DNA of 10,052 nt from Clostridia bacterium (GCA_024403005.1 JAKSSQ010000054.1:1-10052); one strand, 5' to 3'. Numbered from the stretch's first letter, positions 1 to 6,588 are shown. Notes: generated by a model not told the origin, from the sequence alone. A program made the numbers and translations.

Positions 1-317
1 GGATGGGGATCCATAATTTCCATCTTGTAGATGGAGTTGAATTCTTCACCTCTGTCCTCGTAGCCGATGCGGGAGAATACTTCCTCGTAGCCTGCATCTT
101 CGATTGCAGCTGCGAGCATAAAAATCTTGGAAATACTCTGGATTGTAAACTTGTCTTCGCAGTTTCCGATGGCGTACTGCTGTCCGTCTACTGTGGTAAT
201 GCAGATTCCCAGTCTGTTGGGGTCTGCTTTTGTAAGTTCGGGAATAAATGTGGCGGCGTTGCCCTGACCAAGCCACCCTGATGCATAGTTATAAGCATCT
301 GTAACCAGCTGCTTCAT
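1..317 (-). CDS. glsA: Glutaminase (beta-lactamase-like fold), N-terminal 105 residues, 3' end outside window
   Basis: Hydrolyses L-glutamine to glutamate and ammonia in the cytoplasm. The visible part matches the start of bacterial glutaminases: FIPELTKADPNRLGI at residues 24-38, a TTVDG strand at 41-45, and the block FTIQSISKIF at 57-66. The latter contains the serine-x-x-lysine pair (S61, K64) that serves as nucleophile and base in this serine-dependent family. Family members are usually about 300-310 residues, so roughly two thirds is missing beyond base 1. The ATG at 315-317 is preceded on the minus strand by AGGAGG with a 5-base spacer, which fixes the start. It lies 40 bases downstream of the amidohydrolase stop on the same strand and is probably the third gene of that operon. 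No frameshift or missing key residue is seen in the portion present. Confidence 0.93.
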   Translation of the reverse strand, partial: MKQLVTDAYNYASGWLGQGNAATFIPELTKADPNRLGICITTVDGQQYAIGNCEDKFTIQSISKIFMLAAAIEDAGYEEVFSRIGYEDRGEEFNSIYKMEIMDPH

Positions 318-357
318 GTTGTCCTCCTGATTTTGCAAACAGTAATCTTCTATTCTT

Positions 358-1107
358 CTATTTCAACTTAAATACTTCCTGTGCGGTTTTGCAGAAAACC
401 TGTTCCAGGTCTGCTTCGCTTTTAATTGCTCTGCGGAATGTAGCCAGTTCCACGGGGATATTTTCCGGAATATCCGAAGAGAACATGAGCTTGCTGCATC
501 CGAGAGTTTCCACCATGCCCATAAATGCTGCGATATCTACCCAGCTGGGTTCAACAAATACGTTGTCGAAGCGCTTGGCAACGTCCACTGCGCAGCCTGT
601 GGATGCACCGCTTGCCCCTGCGTGGGCCATTACAACTGTAAGATCCGGGAATTCTTCTGCTACTTTTGCGACCTTGATTGGGTCAGCGAAGGAACCGCCG
701 TTGCCTGTGTGGATCATGACGGGTACACCCAGAGACCTTGCCACGTCGCAGCAGGCCAGACCGTCTTTGCAGGCCGGGTTAATGGCGTGTCCGATGGGAG
801 ACAGCTTGACCCCAACGAACCCCAGTTCCTTAACGCATCTTTCCGTTTCTTCTGCGTAGTCGTTTAAGCGGAAGTGGGGATTCATGGAAGACATGCCCCA
901 GAACTTAACGTCTTTACATTCCTGGGTAAGCTTATAAATGCGGTCGTGGATTTCCTTATAATCCTCGATGTAGGGCCTGGGAATGCAGGGCTGCACGAGG
1001 GCGCCGCCGATTCCGTATTCCAGACAGCTGTCCGTTATAAATTTTTCGGTATTGTCCATATCGAAGCATACATCGTAGCCAAGATGTACATGGGCATCAA
1101 TAATCAT
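358..1107 (-). CDS. Amidohydrolase_2-family metal-dependent hydrolase (TIM barrel)
   Basis: A 249-residue cytoplasmic protein with the layout of the amidohydrolase_2 (PF04909-type) branch, which includes decarboxylases and lactone or amide hydrolases. The N-terminus IIDAHVHLG gives the HxH metal ligands H6 and H8. GVKLSP at 99-104 is the usual strand-4 motif, MIHTG supplies H133, VMAHAG supplies H162, and FSSDIP supplies the late aspartate D212. The metal site therefore looks intact. It is shorter than many relatives (about 280-330), with few loop insertions, like small uncharacterised 'TatD/PHP-like' amidohydrolases of Clostridia. The ATG is right because the family starts almost directly with this motif. 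It starts 20 bases after the stop of the upstream 2-hydroxyacid dehydrogenase; its Shine-Dalgarno is weak (AAAGG overlapping that stop, 15-base spacer), suggesting coupled translation. Substrate is unknown; the neighbour hints at a hydroxyacid or lactone, which is inference only. Confidence 0.85.
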   Translation of the reverse strand: MIIDAHVHLGYDVCFDMDNTEKFITDSCLEYGIGGALVQPCIPRPYIEDYKEIHDRIYKLTQECKDVKFWGMSSMNPHFRLNDYAEETERCVKELGFVGVKLSPIGHAINPACKDGLACCDVARSLGVPVMIHTGNGGSFADPIKVAKVAEEFPDLTVVMAHAGASGASTGCAVDVAKRFDNVFVEPSWVDIAAFMGMVETLGCSKLMFSSDIPENIPVELATFRRAIKSEADLEQVFCKTAQEVFKLK

Positions 1108-1127
1108 AATTTTGCACCAGAACCTTT

Positions 1128-2051
1128 CTAAATATATGTATATTCGGCCTTGCCGCCGTCCAGAACGGTAAAGATTTCCTTAACCATGGTCGTTCCGACG
1201 CGCTCGAGGGCTTCGTCTGTGTTAGCTCCCAGGTGGGGAGTTGCCAGGAAGTTGGGCAGTCCTACGAGAGGATTGTCCAGCGTGGGCGGTTCGCTTACGT
1301 AAACGTCGCTGGCAGCTGCGGCAATCGTGCCGTTCTTTAATGCTTCGCAGAGATCCGCTTCGTTAACGACTCCTCCTCTGGAAGTGTTTACGAGTATTGC
1401 GGAAGGCTTGCAGAGAGCCAGCATGTCCTTGTTGATAAGGTTTGCTGTGCAATCTGTAAGGTGAACCCCAGGAGAGATAATGTCGGCGTTCTTCATAACC
1501 TCTTCTACGCTTTCGCAGCGTGTAATTCCAAGCTCTGCAGCCTGCTCGTCCGTAAAGTGGGGGCCGTAGCCGATAACTTTGCAGCCGAAGCCGTTTATCG
1601 CGATCTTAGCGGTTCTCTTTGCAATGTCACCTACTCCGACTAAGCCCAGAGTCTTGCCGCGCAGCTCGTTTCCGAAGAGAGTCGGAGGTGCGTTCACGGT
1701 GTTTTCGCCGGAGATAACCAGTCTGTCCGCAAGGGGAATCTTGCGCAGCAGAGCCAGCGCGAAAGTAATAATCAGTTCGGCAACCGAATCTGCGTTCTGG
1801 AAAGGCACGTAGAGTATGGTGACCCCATGCTCCTTGCAGTACTCTAAATCCATTCCGTCGCTTCCTGTGCCGTGGACTGCAATTACCTTTAATTTAGGTG
1901 CTTTTTCCAGGACTTCGCGGGGAAGCTTAAGGTTTCTGTTTATTATTGCTTCAACTTCTGAAAGATCGTTCCAGTCGCTCACAATTTCGGCGCGGGTCTT
2001 GAGAAGCTCCAGTGCTTTTGGATGGATGCTTTCGCAGAGAAAAACTTTCAA
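1128..2051 (-). CDS. D-isomer-specific 2-hydroxyacid dehydrogenase (SerA/GyaR-like, no ACT domain)
   Basis: A 307-residue NAD(P)-dependent oxidoreductase interconverting a D-2-hydroxyacid and its 2-oxoacid. The catalytic domain's HGTGSDGMD (60-68) is the substrate carboxylate loop. The Rossmann domain has GLVGVGDIA (136-144; G139, G141, A144). The catalytic triad is in place: R225 in NTSRGG, E254 in SDVYVSEPP, H273 in ATPHLGAN. The length suits a stand-alone enzyme; phosphoglycerate dehydrogenases with a C-terminal ACT domain are much longer. The end of the second Rossmann strand reads GYGPH rather than the usual YDP, so the acidic residue favouring NAD is absent at G163. The start is TTG: AAGGAG lies 8 bases upstream and the protein then begins MKVFLCES as relatives do. 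It is first of a minus-strand cluster with the amidohydrolase and glutaminase. No convincing promoter was found, so read-through from ridA is possible. Exact substrate is not decided. Confidence 0.9.
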   Translation of the reverse strand: MKVFLCESIHPKALELLKTRAEIVSDWNDLSEVEAIINRNLKLPREVLEKAPKLKVIAVHGTGSDGMDLEYCKEHGVTILYVPFQNADSVAELIITFALALLRKIPLADRLVISGENTVNAPPTLFGNELRGKTLGLVGVGDIAKRTAKIAINGFGCKVIGYGPHFTDEQAAELGITRCESVEEVMKNADIISPGVHLTDCTANLINKDMLALCKPSAILVNTSRGGVVNEADLCEALKNGTIAAAASDVYVSEPPTLDNPLVGLPNFLATPHLGANTDEALERVGTTMVKEIFTVLDGGKAEYTYI

Positions 2052-2092
2052 CTTTATCGCTCCTTTTTATTAACAGGTCTTGCTATTACGGC

Positions 2093-2120
2093 GCGGCGGC
2101 CTCGGCCGCCGCATTTGCGG
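2093..2120. repeat. GC-rich perfect palindrome overlapping a second small palindrome
   Basis: A 9-base arm at 2093-2101 (GCGGCGGCC) is exactly complementary to 2104-2112 (GGCCGCCGC), giving a very stable hairpin. The last four bases of its right arm (CCGC, 2109-2112) also pair with GCGG at 2117-2120, so the two hairpins are mutually exclusive. On neither strand is it followed by a run of T, so it is not a simple terminator. It sits about 40 bases upstream of the TTG start of the D-2-hydroxyacid dehydrogenase and directly downstream of the ridA terminator. It could be a leader structure, an mRNA 3'-end stabiliser or a small dispersed element; function is unknown. Confidence 0.6.
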
Positions 2121-2160
2121 AAAAAATAACCGAAGCGAAAGAGACTTCGCTTCGGTTTCT
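2121..2160 (-). terminator. Rho-independent terminator of the aminotransferase-ridA operon
   Basis: A 12-base-pair perfect stem pairs 2128-2139 with 2146-2157 around a 6-base loop. On the minus strand it is followed by TTATTTTTT-type sequence (2121-2127), a good U tract. It begins only a dozen bases after the ridA stop. Downstream on the same strand lies the D-2-hydroxyacid dehydrogenase, so it separates the two minus-strand units. Confidence 0.85.
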
Positions 2161-2171
2161 GGCAATATAAA

Positions 2172-2600
2172 CTATTCTGCAGCGCAAACGATGCTGATTT
2201 CGCAGGGTGCATTGCCGGGAAGGCTTCCCATACCGATGGAAGCTCTTGCTGCAACGCCTGCATCGCCCAGTTCTTCTACGAGATAATCTGTAGCGAAGTC
2301 TGCAAACTTTGCATGTGTTGTGAAATCGGGTTCTGCGTTGATGTAAACAGTAAGGGTAAGAACCTGAACGATCTTTTCTCCTTCTGTCAGCTTGTTCTTA
2401 GCAGCTGTGAGAGCATTGTCTGCTGCCTGGCGAACAGCTTCCTTGTAAGTTTCCAGCGGAGTATCCTTTGTAACCTTGCCGGAGAGGATCATGACGCCGT
2501 TCTTGCGGGGGGTCATGCCTGCTGTATAAATCATGTTTCCGTAGCGTGTTGCGGGAACGTACTTACCCTGGGGAATGGGATTTGCCTTTACTTCGCTCAT
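2172..2600 (-). CDS. RidA-family (YjgF/YER057c/UK114) enamine/imine deaminase-like protein
   Basis: A 142-residue cytoplasmic protein of the RidA superfamily, whose canonical members hydrolyse 2-aminoacrylate and related enamines/imines made by PLP enzymes. IYTAGMTP (24-31) matches the family's early GNxIYTSGQ strand. R119 and E134 sit 15 residues apart, as do the functional R105 and E120 of E. coli RidA, so the active-site arginine is retained. The C-terminal stretch DYLVEELGDAGVAARASIG and SLPGNAPCEI resembles the YjgF subgroup with 'SDLLVEVFGEAGRHARSAVG', not classical RidA, so substrate range may differ and no gene symbol is assigned. Its ATG overlaps the aminotransferase stop by four bases (ATGA), which suggests translational coupling and a shared role: clearing reactive intermediates or by-products of that aminotransferase. 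It ends just before a strong terminator. Confidence 0.9.
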   Translation of the reverse strand: MSEVKANPIPQGKYVPATRYGNMIYTAGMTPRKNGVMILSGKVTKDTPLETYKEAVRQAADNALTAAKNKLTEGEKIVQVLTLTVYINAEPDFTTHAKFADFATDYLVEELGDAGVAARASIGMGSLPGNAPCEISIVCAAE

Positions 2601-3805
2601 TTTCTATATAACTCCATTAACTTGAATAATCTGTCCATAGCTGCTTCTGCCTTGTTCTTGTCCTGGGAGAAGTTGATTCTGAAGCTGTGGATGTACTGAG
2701 GTCCGAATTCTGTACCCGGTGTGATTGTAACGCCTGCGTGTGCTCTTGCAATCTTGATGAACTGATGCAGGGAAACGTCCAGTTCGGGGATTGTGATGAA
2801 CAGGTAGCTGCCGCCGTCTGTAGCTCTTGCTGTAACGCCGGGAACCTGCTTGCACTTAGCCATGATCATGTCGCGGATTGCTTCGTGCTGCTTAACTCTG
2901 TCTGCCAGCCATCCTTCGGGTTCGTTGAACCAGCAGTTGAATACAGCCTGGTTGTAGCCGCCGCAGCGCAGGGACATGATAGCCTGGAGCTTTTCCATTC
3001 TTTCGATGATTGCGGGTGTACCGAAAGCAGCGCCGAGTCTGTAGCCGGACAGGGATTCTGTCTTGGAAGGTCCGATGATTGTGATGAGGTTCTCGGGGAT
3101 TTCCTTCTGTGCGCGAAGGTGTGTATAGTTAATTCCGCTGTAAACCTGGCGGGAGTAGAGTTCGTCTACGATGAGTGTAGCGCCGTACTTCTTTGCCATA
3201 GCTGCGATGCCGCAGATTTCGTCGAAGGAGTAGATGCAGCCTACGGGGTTGTTGGGGTTGGAGAAGAGGAACAGCTTAGCGCCAGCCTTGAAAGCTTCTT
3301 CGAGAGCTTCGAGGTCGATGCCGGAAGCACCTGCTTCTGCTGTTTCGTAGTGCATGGGGATTGCGATCATTTCGCCGCCGAAGAATTCTGTCATCTTGCG
3401 GTTTGCGAAATAGTCGGGTTCAACGATGGCAACCTTGTCTCCGGGCATGATGTTTGCGCCCATAGCGAGGAACAGAGCGCCCTGTGTGCCGGGTGTAAGG
3501 ATAATTCCGCCTTCGGGGATTTCTGCGCCTGTGAATGCAGCGATTCTTTCTGCGAGGCTTGCAAGGATAGCATTTCTTCCCTTATAGGGTGTATAAGCCT
3601 GAGCGCCGCCTTCTTCTACACCTGCTGCGAAGAGCTCGAAGCTTCCGGGTGTGGGTGTGTGTGCGTCTACGTCGCCGTGGCTGAAATCAACGGGTTCGCC
3701 TTCCAGCTTGGGTCCTCTTAAATCCAGAGGAGCGTCTTTCTGCTGGCTTTCCTGACCGGGAGCGTTGTCTACTCCCAATGTGGCAAATTTTTCTTCAATA
3801 GTCAT
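2597..3805 (-). CDS. Pyridoxal-phosphate-dependent class I/II aminotransferase
   Basis: A 402-residue fold-type I PLP enzyme that moves an amino group between an amino acid and a 2-oxoacid. Visible landmarks in order: YTPYKGRNAIL (71-81) substrate region, PGTQGALFLA cofactor-phosphate loop (105-114), FSNPNNPVG (181-189) with N186, VDELYSRQ (213-220) with D214 binding the pyridine nitrogen and Y217, GPSKTESLSGYRLG (245-258) with the Schiff-base lysine K248 and phosphate-binding R256, and SFRINFS (374-380) with the substrate-carboxylate arginine R376. Length is normal. Sub-family (aspartate, aromatic, branched-chain or beta-lyase) cannot be settled by eye. The ATG has AAGGAG 8 bases upstream. 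It heads a two-gene operon with the RidA-family gene (ATGA overlap), with a candidate promoter at 3858-3886. Codon use is strongly biased towards C-ending and GAA/GGC-type codons, suggesting good expression. Confidence 0.94.
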   Translation of the reverse strand: MTIEEKFATLGVDNAPGQESQQKDAPLDLRGPKLEGEPVDFSHGDVDAHTPTPGSFELFAAGVEEGGAQAYTPYKGRNAILASLAERIAAFTGAEIPEGGIILTPGTQGALFLAMGANIMPGDKVAIVEPDYFANRKMTEFFGGEMIAIPMHYETAEAGASGIDLEALEEAFKAGAKLFLFSNPNNPVGCIYSFDEICGIAAMAKKYGATLIVDELYSRQVYSGINYTHLRAQKEIPENLITIIGPSKTESLSGYRLGAAFGTPAIIERMEKLQAIMSLRCGGYNQAVFNCWFNEPEGWLADRVKQHEAIRDMIMAKCKQVPGVTARATDGGSYLFITIPELDVSLHQFIKIARAHAGVTITPGTEFGPQYIHSFRINFSQDKNKAEAAMDRLFKLMELYRK

Positions 3806-3857
3806 TTGAAAAACTCCTTAATTTTACGAGATGTTAAACAGTTAGTATGATAATTAT

Positions 3858-3886
3858 AGTGTACTCAATTCGGCGCGAGGGGTCAA
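3858..3886 (-). promoter_or_regulatory. Candidate sigma-A promoter for the aminotransferase-ridA operon
   Basis: Reading the minus strand, TTGACC (3881-3886) and TACACT (3858-3863) are 17 bases apart, a 5/6 and a 4/6 match to consensus. A perfect TATAAT lies immediately downstream (3853-3858) but would be 22 bases from TTGACC, so it would have to work with another or no -35. Either choice gives a leader of about 40-45 bases carrying the AAGGAG site. Confidence 0.55.
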
Positions 3887-3933
3887 CATACCATAATAAT
3901 TTTCTGAAAGTAATCGGATAACGGAAGATACTG

Positions 3934-3948
3934 TGGTATCATATTTCC
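3934..3948 (+). promoter_or_regulatory. Extended -10 promoter giving a predicted leaderless ABC-F mRNA
   Basis: TGGTATCAT (3934-3942) is an extended -10 (TGn plus TATCAT, 5/6 to consensus) with no good -35 at 16-18 bases. Initiation 7 bases after the hexamer would fall on A3949, the first base of the ATG. No Shine-Dalgarno is present between the hexamer and the start. Position and lack of SD are seen; leaderless transcription is inferred. Confidence 0.5.
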
Positions 3949-5763
3949 ATGGATTTAATAACTGCAAGACACATAAAAAAGAGTTATTCCGAAAAGCCTC
4001 TGCTTACGGACATTAACATCATAATTCACGAAAACGATAAAATCGGGCTGGTTGGGGTCAACGGCAGCGGCAAATCGACGCTGCTTAAGATTCTGGCAGG
4101 CGTCATGGACGAAGAAGGCGGCGAAATCGTAAAGAGCAGCGAACTTCGCATGGGCTATCTGCCCCAGAACCCGGATTTCAATCCCGAACTTACTGCGCTT
4201 GAGCAAATGCAGGCCTACATGCCCCGCCCCGCGGAGGAATATGTGTGCAAGAGCCTGCTTTCCCGCATGCACATCGACGACTACGACATGAAGATGAAGT
4301 ACATGTCGGGCGGACAGCGCAAGAAGGTCGCTCTGGCTGCGGCTATGGCCGGGGACCACAATCTCCTTATCCTGGATGAACCCACCAACCACATGGATGC
4401 GGACATTATCGAGTGGATGGAAGACCAGCTGGGCCTCTATAAGGGCGCCGTTTTAATGATTACCCACGACAGATACTTCCTGGAGCGCGTAACAGACCAC
4501 ATCTGCGAAATCAACCGCGGAAAGCTGGAAATGTACGAAGGCAACTACGATAAATACCTGGAAGACAAGGCTGCGCGCCTTTCCATGGCCATAGCGACGG
4601 AGCGCAAGAGAGCAGCGATATATAAGAAGGAGCTGCGCTGGATCCACTGGTCCGCGCCGGCAAGAACCACCAAGGCCAAGGGCAGGATCCAGAGATTCGA
4701 GCAGCTGGAGGCAGGCAAACAGACCTTCGAGAATCCTCAGCTGGAAATCGACACGGTAAGCTCGCGCCTGGGCAAAAAGATTATCGAGATTAACAATATC
4801 TCCAAGAGCTACGACGGAAAGACCTTTATCGACGACTTCAGTTACACCCTTCTGCGCCGCGACAGAGTGGGCATTATCGGCCCCAATGGCTGCGGCAAAT
4901 CTACATTATTAAAGATTATCGCAGGCAGGCTCGAGCCGGACAGCGGGTTTGTCGACAGAGGCGAAACGGTTCGCATAGGCTACTTCTCCCAGGAAGCCGA
5001 GGAGCTTGACCCCAATGTGCGCCTTATAAAATACGTGGAAGACATCGCCCTTTCCGTACAGACTTCCGACGGATACATCTCCGCATCCCAGATGCTGGAG
5101 CGCTTCCTCTTCCCACCCCACATGCATTCCACTATGGTCGGAAAGCTTTCCGGCGGCGAAAAGCGCAGGCTGGCCCTGCTTTCCGTGCTCATGCAGGCTC
5201 CCAACATCCTCCTTCTGGATGAACCCACCAACGACCTGGACATCGACACCCTTACCATCCTGGAAGACTACCTGGACGATTTCCCCGGTGCGGTCGTAAT
5301 AGTTTCCCACGCCAGATACTTCCTGGACAGACTGGCTATTAAGACCTTCTCCTTCGAAGATGGCGGCCAGATCGAGCAACACATCGGCGGCTACAGCAAG
5401 TCCATGAACGAAAGAGATGCCAGAGCGGAAGAAAGAGCAGCTGCTCTCGCAGCGGAAAAGAGCGCCCAGAAAGCTGCGGCAGCTTCCGGCGCAGATGCAG
5501 CACCCAAGGCTGTTAAGCTTAAGTTCAGCTATAAAGAACAGAAGGAATTCGAAGAAATAGACGACGTTATCGCAGGTCTGGAAGATAAGATTGCCGAGAC
5601 CGACAAGCTTATCGCTGCAGAAGCCGCCACCGGCAACTACAAGAAGCTGATGGAGCTCACTGCAGAAAAGGACGGCCTGGAAGAACAGCTTCTGGAAAAG
5701 ATGGAGCGCTGGGAATACTTAAACGACCTGGCTGCGAAGATCGAGGCTCAGAAGAAAAGATAG
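3949..5763 (+). CDS. ABC-F family ATPase, Uup-like (ribosome-associated, no membrane domain)
   Basis: A 604-residue soluble protein with two ABC ATPase domains and no membrane segments. Domain 1: Walker A GVNGSGKST (36-44), signature MSGGQRKK (119-126), Walker B LLILDEPTNHMD (139-150), H-loop H173. Linker: a charged helical hairpin with ARTTKAKGRIQRFEQL (238-253), characteristic of the Uup group. Domain 2: Walker A GPNGCGKST (311-319), signature LSGGEKRR (400-407), Walker B LLLDEP (421-426), H-loop H454. A Glu/Lys/Ala-rich C-terminal coiled coil spans about 527-603, also typical of Uup. ABC-F proteins act at the ribosomal E site or in ribosome quality control; Uup is linked to ribosome assembly and transposon excision phenotypes in E. 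coli. The canonical SHDRYFLD of domain 2 is SHARYFLD here (A455). The start matches the family N-terminus (LITARHIKKSY) although there is no Shine-Dalgarno. Monocistronic, ending at a bidirectional terminator. An antibiotic-protection role cannot be excluded but Uup fits better. Confidence 0.93.
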   Translation: MDLITARHIKKSYSEKPLLTDINIIIHENDKIGLVGVNGSGKSTLLKILAGVMDEEGGEIVKSSELRMGYLPQNPDFNPELTALEQMQAYMPRPAEEYVCKSLLSRMHIDDYDMKMKYMSGGQRKKVALAAAMAGDHNLLILDEPTNHMDADIIEWMEDQLGLYKGAVLMITHDRYFLERVTDHICEINRGKLEMYEGNYDKYLEDKAARLSMAIATERKRAAIYKKELRWIHWSAPARTTKAKGRIQRFEQLEAGKQTFENPQLEIDTVSSRLGKKIIEINNISKSYDGKTFIDDFSYTLLRRDRVGIIGPNGCGKSTLLKIIAGRLEPDSGFVDRGETVRIGYFSQEAEELDPNVRLIKYVEDIALSVQTSDGYISASQMLERFLFPPHMHSTMVGKLSGGEKRRLALLSVLMQAPNILLLDEPTNDLDIDTLTILEDYLDDFPGAVVIVSHARYFLDRLAIKTFSFEDGGQIEQHIGGYSKSMNERDARAEERAAALAAEKSAQKAAAASGADAAPKAVKLKFSYKEQKEFEEIDDVIAGLEDKIAETDKLIAAEAATGNYKKLMELTAEKDGLEEQLLEKMERWEYLNDLAAKIEAQKKR

Positions 5764-5777
5764 CTTAAATACGATGC

Positions 5778-5807
5778 AAAAAAGACCCGGAAATTCCGGG
5801 TCTTTTA
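5778..5807. terminator. Bidirectional rho-independent terminator between convergent genes
   Basis: An 11-base stem pairs 5780-5790 with 5796-5806 around a 5-base loop. The plus strand ends in TCTTTTAATA and the minus strand in TCTTTTTTG, so U tracts are present in both directions. It lies 15 bases after the ABC-F stop and about 60 bases past the stop of the converging kinase-like gene. Confidence 0.88.
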
Positions 5808-5868
5808 ATATCGTTTATTTACGATGAATGCGCTTGTTGCCTGGGCTTTGAGCCGCCAAGCAATCCGG

Positions 5869-6525
5869 CTATTCTTCTTTGTTCAGCATTTCCAGAGCCT
5901 TGCAGATGAGGTCGATGCACTGGTCGTCTGTAAATACGGAAGTGTCGATTACGAGGTTGTAGTTGGAAGCTGCACCCCAGGTCTTGCCTGTGAAGTATGT
6001 GTAGTGAGCAGCTCTGGATGTGTCGGAATTCTTAAGGCTTTCTTCGATGGATCTGAGAGTAAGTTCCTTGTTTTCGATTTCCTTATCCGTAAATTCGTTC
6101 TGGGAGAGGCCCAGTTCGTACATACGGTTGATTCTGTAATCCATGGTGGATCTGATGTAAATGCGGAGAGCATTGGGATAGTCTTCCAGGATTGCGTCGG
6201 AGTTTCTGCCGATAATTACGCAGTTGCCCTCTTCTGCAATCTTGCGGATAACTTCTTTCTGTTCTTTATATACCTTTTCGATAGAAGACGTGTTGGATCT
6301 GGAGAAGCCTGCGAAGGGAATGAAGCCTCCCATGTGTGCGGAGATGGACTTTTCCAGGTTCTGGCTCTTTGTGTCTGCTGCGTTTTCGTCGATGTTAAGA
6401 TTTTCGGCAATTTTGCTTACGATTTCCTTGTCGTACATCTTGTAGCCAAGCTTTTCTGCCAGTTTAATGCCGATGGTGCGTCCGCCGCTTCCGTGCTGAC
6501 GGCTGATAGTGATTACGTTCTTCAT
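5869..6525 (-). CDS. Cytidylate-kinase-like family protein (P-loop NMP-kinase fold)
   Basis: A 218-residue protein starting VITISRQHGSGGRTIG (4-18), the P-loop of the cytidylate kinase-like family (Cytidylate_kin2, PF13189-type), which is distinct from housekeeping CMP kinase Cmk. Further family features: YDKEIV (31-36), NCVIIGRNSDAIL (101-113) where relatives have IxGRCADYIL, RIYIRST (121-127) followed by an arginine-rich lid (R131, R134), and NLVIDTS (190-196) near the end. The biochemical activity of this family is poorly defined; nucleoside monophosphate phosphorylation is expected from the fold. The ATG at 6523-6525 is chosen because AGAGAGG lies 7 bases upstream and the protein then begins with the P-loop strand. 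An upstream in-frame TTG at 6589-6591 would add 22 residues but overlaps the probable promoter. Single gene, convergent with the ABC-F gene and divergent from lctP. No broken motif is evident. Confidence 0.88.
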   Translation of the reverse strand: MKNVITISRQHGSGGRTIGIKLAEKLGYKMYDKEIVSKIAENLNIDENAADTKSQNLEKSISAHMGGFIPFAGFSRSNTSSIEKVYKEQKEVIRKIAEEGNCVIIGRNSDAILEDYPNALRIYIRSTMDYRINRMYELGLSQNEFTDKEIENKELTLRSIEESLKNSDTSRAAHYTYFTGKTWGAASNYNLVIDTSVFTDDQCIDLICKALEMLNKEE

Positions 6526-6559
6526 AATATCGCCTCTCTTTGGAATAAAATATACTCCT

Positions 6560-6588
6560 ATTTTAGTCTTAATTTTAGGGTCGTGCAA
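6560..6588 (-). promoter_or_regulatory. Candidate promoter for the cytidylate-kinase-like gene
   Basis: On the minus strand TTGCAC (6583-6588) and TAAAAT (6560-6565) are 17 bases apart. The -10 matches consensus at 5/6; the -35 matches only at TTG. It would give a leader of about 28 bases with the AGAGAGG ribosome binding site, and argues against the longer TTG-started reading. Confidence 0.5.

Noticed and set aside
2687..3721. Long plus-strand open frame (344 codons) opposite the aminotransferase
   Set aside because: It is a shadow of strong codon bias in the real minus-strand gene; its translation is rich in Cys/Ser/Val with no recognisable domain, and the aminotransferase motifs are all intact on the other strand.
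3853..3858. Perfect TATAAT on the minus strand as the aminotransferase -10
   Set aside because: It would be 22 bases from TTGACC; the TACACT hexamer at 17 bases fits better. Kept only as an alternative in the promoter entry.
3806..3948. Possible riboswitch or small RNA in the divergent region
   Set aside because: Only about 140 AT-rich bases with no extended pairing beyond the promoters; nothing resembling a known riboswitch core was seen.
3949..5763. ABC-F gene as an antibiotic-resistance (ARE) determinant
   Set aside because: The linker (ARTTKAKGRIQRF) and C-terminal coiled coil follow the housekeeping Uup pattern, and there is no attenuator leader, mobile element or resistance neighbour.
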